DNA of 64,000 bases. Origin: Lientehia hominis (lineage in GTDB: Bacteria > Bacillota > Clostridia > Lachnospirales > Lachnospiraceae). The DNA lies in NCBI RefSeq assembly GCF_021044755.1, contig NZ_JAJNOR010000007.1, positions 66,157-130,156 on the forward strand. Reading direction: 5' to 3'. The position numbers and the translations under genes are program-made. The stretch's first letter is position 1. Each line of letters starts with the position of its first letter. The notes under the pieces were generated by a model. The model saw only the letters and a list, made by a program, of their open reading frames with translations. It did no database searches and was not told the DNA's origin. Positions 63,706 through 64,000 of this stretch are shown here, piece after piece.

Positions 63706-63812
63706 TCCGATTACTGACGGATAATTGTGGAGTACCACAGTGGAATCGGAGCCATATAAGAGCCGACCGTCTGGGCAGCATTTGTTTCTGAATGTTGTCC
63801 TTTTTTGTTTTT
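63706..63812 (+). promoter_or_regulatory. ZTP riboswitch (pfl motif) with terminator
   Basis: The aptamer begins with CCGATTACTGACGG (63707-63720), has ATTGTGGA...ACCACAGTGG (63723-63743), closes with AATCGG (63744-63749) and ends in the invariant 3' block GCCGACCGTCTGGGC (63762-63776). The end of this block is also the 5' arm of the terminator GGGCAGCATT (63773-63782) / AATGTTGTCC (63791-63800), followed by TTTTTTGTTTTT. Known role of the class: ZMP/ZTP, which rises when 10-formyl-tetrahydrofolate is short, stops termination. The gene below, fhs, makes that cofactor, an exact match. Confidence 0.9.
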
Positions 63813-63884
63813 AAAAGCTGGAGGGTTAGCCGGCCGGGAGCAAAAAGGGCAGAAATATTTATATACATATAGGAGGGTAAAATT

Positions 63885-64000
63885 ATGGGATTCAAAAGTG
63901 ACATCGAGATCGCACAGGAGTGCACAATGGCTCCGGTAACGGAGATCGCGGCAAAGGCTGGGATCGATGAGAAGTACCTGGAGCAGTACGGAAAGTACAA
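63885..64000 (+). CDS. fhs: Formate-tetrahydrofolate ligase, 5' end only
   Basis: Only 38 codons are in the window. The start MGFKSDIEIAQECTMAPVTE, then IAAKAGIDEKYLEQYGKYK, matches the N-terminus of bacterial formate-tetrahydrofolate ligases, which begin with the SDIEIAQ and YGKYK segments. The enzyme makes 10-formyl-tetrahydrofolate from formate, ATP and THF. AGGAGGG lies 7 bases before ATG 63885. Control by the ZTP riboswitch supports the call. The P-loop and rest of the gene are beyond the window. Confidence 0.9.
   Translation, partial: MGFKSDIEIAQECTMAPVTEIAAKAGIDEKYLEQYGKY

Overview
The window looks like a chromosomal segment of a gut-type, spore-forming Clostridia, most likely Lachnospiraceae. 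This is an inference from the mixture of genes seen: a bacterial V-type ATPase operon, a YyaC-type spore protease, a YtvI/AI-2E-type membrane protein, T-box and ZTP riboswitches, two-component systems of clostridial style, and several families I know mainly from Lachnospiraceae. No rRNA, tRNA, CRISPR array or insertion sequence was recognised.

Layout. (1) 1-6640: right end of a siphovirus-type prophage: tape measure (cut by the window edge), distal tail protein, tail-hub protein, tail fibre, an internally deleted tyrosine recombinase and a small holin-like membrane protein. No endolysin follows, so this is a remnant or an edge. (2) 6740-9840: an XRE-type protein with a long acidic body, then a TetR repressor with a clear promoter and 18-bp palindromic operator, followed by a membrane protein. 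(3) 9807-18316, minus strand: complete V-type ATPase operon in the order H-C-I-K-F-E-A-B-D. (4) 18409-26591: HAD phosphatase, an OmpR-type two-component system with an unusually large kinase, a YbhJ-like aconitase paralogue and an NADP-type secondary alcohol dehydrogenase. (5) 26666-36156: a MoxR/DUF58/transglutaminase operon behind a MerR-type promoter, a beta-helix lipoprotein with a YgjP-type metalloprotease, and a DUF885 lipoprotein. (6) 36268-40851: metG, a DUF4867-like protein, tatD and rsmA. (7) 40940-53572: lineage-specific genes around yyaC, a nucleotidyltransferase, a second two-component system, the YtvI-like protein, a zinc-ribbon/TPR protein and proS under a T-box with a CCU specifier. 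(8) 53577-63634: a furanose-type sugar uptake island: an HxlB-like isomerase, a YtfQ/YtfR/YtfT/YjfF-like ABC transporter, a YesM/YesN two-component system and a second paralogous binding protein next to the kinase. (9) 63658-64000: a ZTP riboswitch and the first codons of fhs (formate-tetrahydrofolate ligase), which runs off the window.

How parts work together. The clearest functional unit is region 8. The two binding proteins are visibly paralogous, both upstream regions share a promoter-like TTCACAAA block, and the second binding protein is divergent from the histidine kinase. I infer that one binding protein feeds the transporter while the other may present ligand to the kinase, which would control both. 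Riboswitches and T-box tie proS and fhs to amino-acylation and one-carbon status. Coordinates given for starts are my choices from ribosome-binding sites; family names are from memory of the families, not from searches.
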